Shown piece by piece: positions 61,227 through 64,000 of a stretch of DNA of 64,000 nucleotides (the stretch's first letter is position 1; each line of letters starts with the position of its first letter). The DNA comes from Acidovorax sp. sif1233 (GTDB lineage Bacteria; Pseudomonadota; Gammaproteobacteria; Burkholderiales; Burkholderiaceae_C): assembly GCF_019218755.1 (NCBI RefSeq), contig NZ_JAHUWZ010000002.1, forward strand, positions 620,001 to 684,000, written 5' to 3'. Both the position numbers and the translations under genes were made by a program. The notes under the pieces are model-generated. The model ran no database searches. It was not told the origin of the DNA and saw nothing but the letters and a program-made list of their open reading frames with translations.

Positions 61227-61960
61227 GTGCCCTGCCTCAGGACACGCACCCCTGGCCTGCCCGCGTGGCGGCCCTCGACTGGGCCCAGGCCACCGACGAC
61301 CTGCACACGCAGGGGCATGCGGTGCTGCCTCGGCTGCTGGGCGAGCACGAATGCACAGCGCTCGCGGGGCTGTACCGCCACGCCGGCCCGCCCCTGTTCC
61401 GCAGCCGCGTGGTGATGCAGCGCCACGGTTTTGGCCTGGGCGAGTACCAGTACTTCAGCTACCCGCTGCCGGACGTGGTGGCCGGGCTGCGCGATGCGCT
61501 GTACCCCCATCTGTGCCCCATCGCCAACCACTGGAACGCCGCCATGGGCATCGATGCGCGCTACCCGCCGCGCCATGCCGACTTCATCGCGCGCTGCCAT
61601 GCTGCGGGCCAGTTGCGCCCCACGCCGCTGCTGCTGCAGTACGCGAGCGGCGACTACAACTGCCTGCACCAGGACCTGTACGGCGAGCACGTGTTCCCGC
61701 TGCAGGTGGCCATCCTGCTGTCGGAGCCCGGCCGCGACTTCACCGGTGGCGAGTTCGTGCTGACCGAGCAGCGCCCGCGCATGCAGTCGCGCGCCGAGGT
61801 CGTCCCCCTGCGCCAGGGCGATGCCGTGGCCTTCGCCGTGCACCACCGCCCCGTGCAGGGCACGCGCGGCGCCTACCGCGTCCACATGCGCCACGGCGTG
61901 AGCCGCGTGCGCTCGGGGCAGCGGCACACGGCGGGCATCATCTTTCACGATGCTGCATAG
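61223..61960 (+). CDS. 2OG-Fe(II) oxygenase, DNA-alkylation-repair associated
   Basis: 245 residues. The iron ligands His149 and Asp151 lie in YNCLHQDLYGEHVFPLQVAI, with a distal His in YRVHMRHGVSRVRSGQRHTA and the 2-oxoglutarate-binding Arg nearby. The overall pattern (HADFIARCHAAGQLRPTPLL, LLSEPGRDFTGGEFVLTEQR) matches the Pfam family described as oxygenases acting on damaged DNA. It starts in a 4-bp overlap with ada and is followed by alkB. It likely removes alkyl groups from DNA by oxidative dealkylation; the actual substrate is unproven. Confidence 0.87.
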   Translation: MSALPQDTHPWPARVAALDWAQATDDLHTQGHAVLPRLLGEHECTALAGLYRHAGPPLFRSRVVMQRHGFGLGEYQYFSYPLPDVVAGLRDALYPHLCPIANHWNAAMGIDARYPPRHADFIARCHAAGQLRPTPLLLQYASGDYNCLHQDLYGEHVFPLQVAILLSEPGRDFTGGEFVLTEQRPRMQSRAEVVPLRQGDAVAFAVHHRPVQGTRGAYRVHMRHGVSRVRSGQRHTAGIIFHDAA

Positions 61961-61968
61961 CGATGCTC

Positions 61969-62080
61969 CCGCTGAGGCGCCTTCGGGGCCTTCACCCCTC
62001 TCTCGCTGCGCGGGAGGGGCCGCGCCCGGTGGCCTGGCGGAGCCAGTTCCACGGGCGCGCTCGCCCGGATCGCGCCCGTT
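61969..62080 (+). repeat. Dispersed intergenic repeat, family B, copy 2
   Basis: CTCCCGCTGAGGCGCCTTCG at the left, then a GC-rich segment with CCCCTCTC...GGGAGGGG, then CGGTGGCCTGGCGGAGCC and GTTCCACGGG, matching copy 1 at 17341-17466 (inverted) over the distal part. It fills the gap between the oxygenase gene and alkB and could form a strong hairpin between them. Confidence 0.55.
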
Positions 62081-62117
62081 GCACCGGGTCGGGCCATCAC
62101 GCTAGAACCATGAATCC

Positions 62118-62810
62118 ATGAACCTCGGTCTTTTTGATGAACTGCCCGCCACGCCCCAGGCGCCCGAATGGCTGGAGCCAGGCGCCGTGGTGCTGCGCGG
62201 CTTTGCCCTGGCGCAGGCGGCGCAGCTGCTGCAGGCCGTCGAGGCGGTGGCGGCCCGCGCACCGTTCAGGCACCTGGTCACGCCCGGCGGCAAGCACATG
62301 TCGGTGGCCATGACGAACTGCGGGCCGCTGGGGTGGATCAGCGACCGCAGCGGCTACCGCTACGGCCCCACGGACCCGCTGACGGGCGAACGGTGGCCGC
62401 CCATGCCGGCGGTTATCCATGCGCTGGCCCGCGAGGCCGCCGGGGCGGCGGGCTACCCCGGCTTCGCGCCCGACGCCTGCCTCATCAACCGCTACAGCCC
62501 GGGCACGCGGCTGTCACTCCACCAGGACCGCGACGAGGGCAACTACGACCACCCCATCGTGTCCGTCAGCCTGGGCATCCCGGCGGTCTTCCTGTGGGGT
62601 GGCGCGCAGCGCACGGACAAGGCCCGCCGCGTGGGGCTGCTGCATGGCGACGTGGTCGTGTGGGGCGGCCCGGCGCGCCTGCGGTTCCATGGCGTGCTGC
62701 CGCTGACCGAGGCCGCGCATGCGCTGACGGGCGCGCAGCGCATCAACCTCACCTTTCGCCGGGCGCGCCAGGAACTTGGGCCGGTCTCTTCAGCAGGCGG
62801 TGCTGCCTAG
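62118..62810 (+). CDS. alkB: AlkB, 2OG-Fe(II) DNA/RNA dealkylase
   Basis: 230 residues. Iron ligands His135 and Asp137 (RLSLHQDRDEGNYDHPIVSV) and His191 (RLRFHGVLP), substrate/2OG region YGPTDPLTGERWPPMPAVIH and the 2OG-binding Arg residues in QRINLTFRRARQE. It removes 1-methyladenine and 3-methylcytosine lesions. It lies 157 bp after the other oxygenase with a repeat between, probably still under Ada control. Its TAG stop overlaps the convergent gene's stop by the shared tetranucleotide CTAG. Confidence 0.94.
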   Translation: MNLGLFDELPATPQAPEWLEPGAVVLRGFALAQAAQLLQAVEAVAARAPFRHLVTPGGKHMSVAMTNCGPLGWISDRSGYRYGPTDPLTGERWPPMPAVIHALAREAAGAAGYPGFAPDACLINRYSPGTRLSLHQDRDEGNYDHPIVSVSLGIPAVFLWGGAQRTDKARRVGLLHGDVVVWGGPARLRFHGVLPLTEAAHALTGAQRINLTFRRARQELGPVSSAGGAA

Positions 62811-63994
62811 CGCGGGTACCCCGTCTGCGACGCGATGGAGGCCAGCAGGTGGTCGGCCGCCGCGCGCCCGCGCAGGCTGTCGGCCACGGTGAGCCGCTTG
62901 CCGTTGCGCAGCTCCACCTCGATGCGGTAGAAGGTCTCCTGCCGCGCCCCCGTCTGGGTGGAATAGCTTTCGGCCACCCGCAGCCGGGCGATGTCCGTGG
63001 CGGGCGCCTGGTGGTGGACCAGCATGAGCCCCAGGAGCCGCCGCTCGGTGCGGATGCCCCGGCCGTCCAGCTCCACGCTGAGGCTGTTGGCCACCGCGTA
63101 GAAGCCGCCCACCACCGCCGCCCCGCCCAGGCCGCCGAAGGCGATGAGGAAGAGCACTGGCACATCCTGGCCGCCCGCCAGCGCGGCAATGCCCACGAAC
63201 ACCGCCCCGGCGAGCATCCAGACGATGGTCTGCTTCCAGGCGCGCCCATACGGCAGGTACAGCCGCACCCCACCGGGAATGCGCTCCAGCTCGCTCACCG
63301 CGGCCACCTCGGCGTGGCGCATTTCCCGTAGCTGCGGATGCTGCGCCGCGTCCGCGCGCGCCCCGTGGGAAGCCGCGCCGGTGGCGTACACCGGCACGTC
63401 GAACACACGCAGGAACCTGAGCCCGGGATCGGCCGATTCCACCTGCAGCCGCCATGCGTGGTGTTCGCTGTCCACCGGCTCCGTGGCGGGCAGGCCCGCC
63501 GGCACCCGCAGGCGCAAACCCAGCTGGATGCCATCGCCCCGGGGCTCGACCTGGGCCACGCCCTGGCTCTGCCATACCGTGGTTTCGCGCGACTCGCTCT
63601 TGCCGCCAGTGCGGCTGCGGTAGTGCCGCACGCAGCTGAGCGTGACCGCGAAGTGCTGCTGCCCGGGCCGGTGCGCCACGGGCAGCGCGAGCGTGGCGCC
63701 AAAATCGCCGCCGATGGCGCCTGGAAACGGGTCCAGCACCAGCCGCACATCGCCAAAGCGCCAGGCATCCAGCGTGGCCCGCACGGCCCACACCAGCGTC
63801 GCGACAGCCGCCAGCAGCAGGGCCCCGAACACGGCCACCAGCAGGTACTGGGGGCCGTCCAGCGCCTCGTCCCGGTGGGCGATCGCGGACGGCCATGCGA
63901 TCGCATTGCAGACCAGGGCAAATGTCCATGCGACCCACACCTCATAGCGCTTGTTCGACCGGATGCTGTTGCCCGCCCAGGCCGGCCGCCCCAT
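62807..63994 (-). CDS. Hypothetical membrane protein, DUF3592-like layout
   Basis: 395 residues visible. The frame is open to the window edge at 64000, so an upstream start is possible. Two helices near the N-terminus (WVAWTFALVCNAIAWPSAIA, YLLVAVFGALLLAAVATLVW), a long extracytoplasmic beta-rich region (70-250), then two helices (TIVWMLAGAVFVGIAALAGG, VLFLIAFGGLGGAAVVGGFY) and a C-terminal cytosolic domain (EVELRNGKRLTVADSLRGRA). No catalytic motif is seen. Function unknown. Confidence 0.75.
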   Translation of the reverse strand: MGRPAWAGNSIRSNKRYEVWVAWTFALVCNAIAWPSAIAHRDEALDGPQYLLVAVFGALLLAAVATLVWAVRATLDAWRFGDVRLVLDPFPGAIGGDFGATLALPVAHRPGQQHFAVTLSCVRHYRSRTGGKSESRETTVWQSQGVAQVEPRGDGIQLGLRLRVPAGLPATEPVDSEHHAWRLQVESADPGLRFLRVFDVPVYATGAASHGARADAAQHPQLREMRHAEVAAVSELERIPGGVRLYLPYGRAWKQTIVWMLAGAVFVGIAALAGGQDVPVLFLIAFGGLGGAAVVGGFYAVANSLSVELDGRGIRTERRLLGLMLVHHQAPATDIARLRVAESYSTQTGARQETFYRIEVELRNGKRLTVADSLRGRAAADHLLASIASQTGYPR

Positions 63995-64000
63995 CCAGGG

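Overview
The window is high-GC, gene-dense chromosomal DNA from a betaproteobacterium, most likely an Acidovorax-like member of the Comamonadaceae. That assignment rests on the gene families (a Bug-type tricarboxylate receptor, an IPTL-CTERM protein, a Zur/ZnuD zinc locus, PrpE, an Ada-AlkA fusion) and on two families of intergenic palindromic repeats that I associate with this family. No rRNA, tRNA, CRISPR array, prophage or replication origin was seen. The only transposon trace is a decayed IS481-type fragment.

Layout. 1-5.1 kb: end of a HAD hydrolase/ABC-ATPase pair, a TctDE-like two-component system, a small unknown gene and a secreted IPTL-CTERM protein. 5.1-7.9 kb: a PAS/GGDEF diguanylate cyclase, then a scar in which an IS481-family left end is joined to the last codons of a lost TonB receptor. 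7.9-13.5 kb: a tightly overlapping four-gene operon of TonB receptor, ABC ATPase and two DUF3526-type ABC-2 permeases; this is the least understood system here. 13.7-20.2 kb: a zinc-acquisition locus reading Zur, ABC ATPase, FtsX/MacB-type permease, small periplasmic protein, DUF3299 protein, DUF2946-like protein and ZnuD-like receptor with a His-rich loop. 20.3-22.9 kb: AraC regulator, LCM-type methyltransferase, MsrA. 22.9-30.6 kb: TetR-controlled RND efflux operon with a Pcm-like methyltransferase and a rhodanese between the pump and its TolC-like channel. 30.6-34.2 kb: WaaA (carrying an in-frame repeat insertion), a carbon-nitrogen hydrolase and phosphomannomutase/phosphoglucomutase.

34.4-37.5 kb: first alkylation-repair cluster (Ada-AlkA fusion, Ogt) plus an EamA exporter. 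37.7-41.5 kb: a large membrane PAS/GGDEF/EAL protein. 41.6-46.6 kb: aminotransferase, PrpE, chromate transporter. 46.7-50.9 kb: cysteine hydrolase, PQQ-type sugar dehydrogenase, NlpC/P60 peptidase, small secreted and membrane proteins. 50.9-55.4 kb: tannase-family esterase, Bug receptor and DUF3237 protein, divergent from a LuxR regulator, probably an uptake/catabolic unit for an aromatic ester or acid. 55.5-59.9 kb: Lrp regulator divergent from an EamA exporter, then a SNF2 helicase. 60-62.8 kb: second alkylation-repair cluster (Ada, a 2OG-Fe(II) oxygenase, AlkB). The window ends in an unknown membrane protein.

Eight copies of one palindromic repeat (core AGCGCTTG-n5-CAAGCGCT followed by AGCTAT) lie across the window. 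Several supply stop codons, one joins two zinc-transporter genes, and one sits in frame inside waaA. Base composition and identities were judged by eye only; no database search was run.
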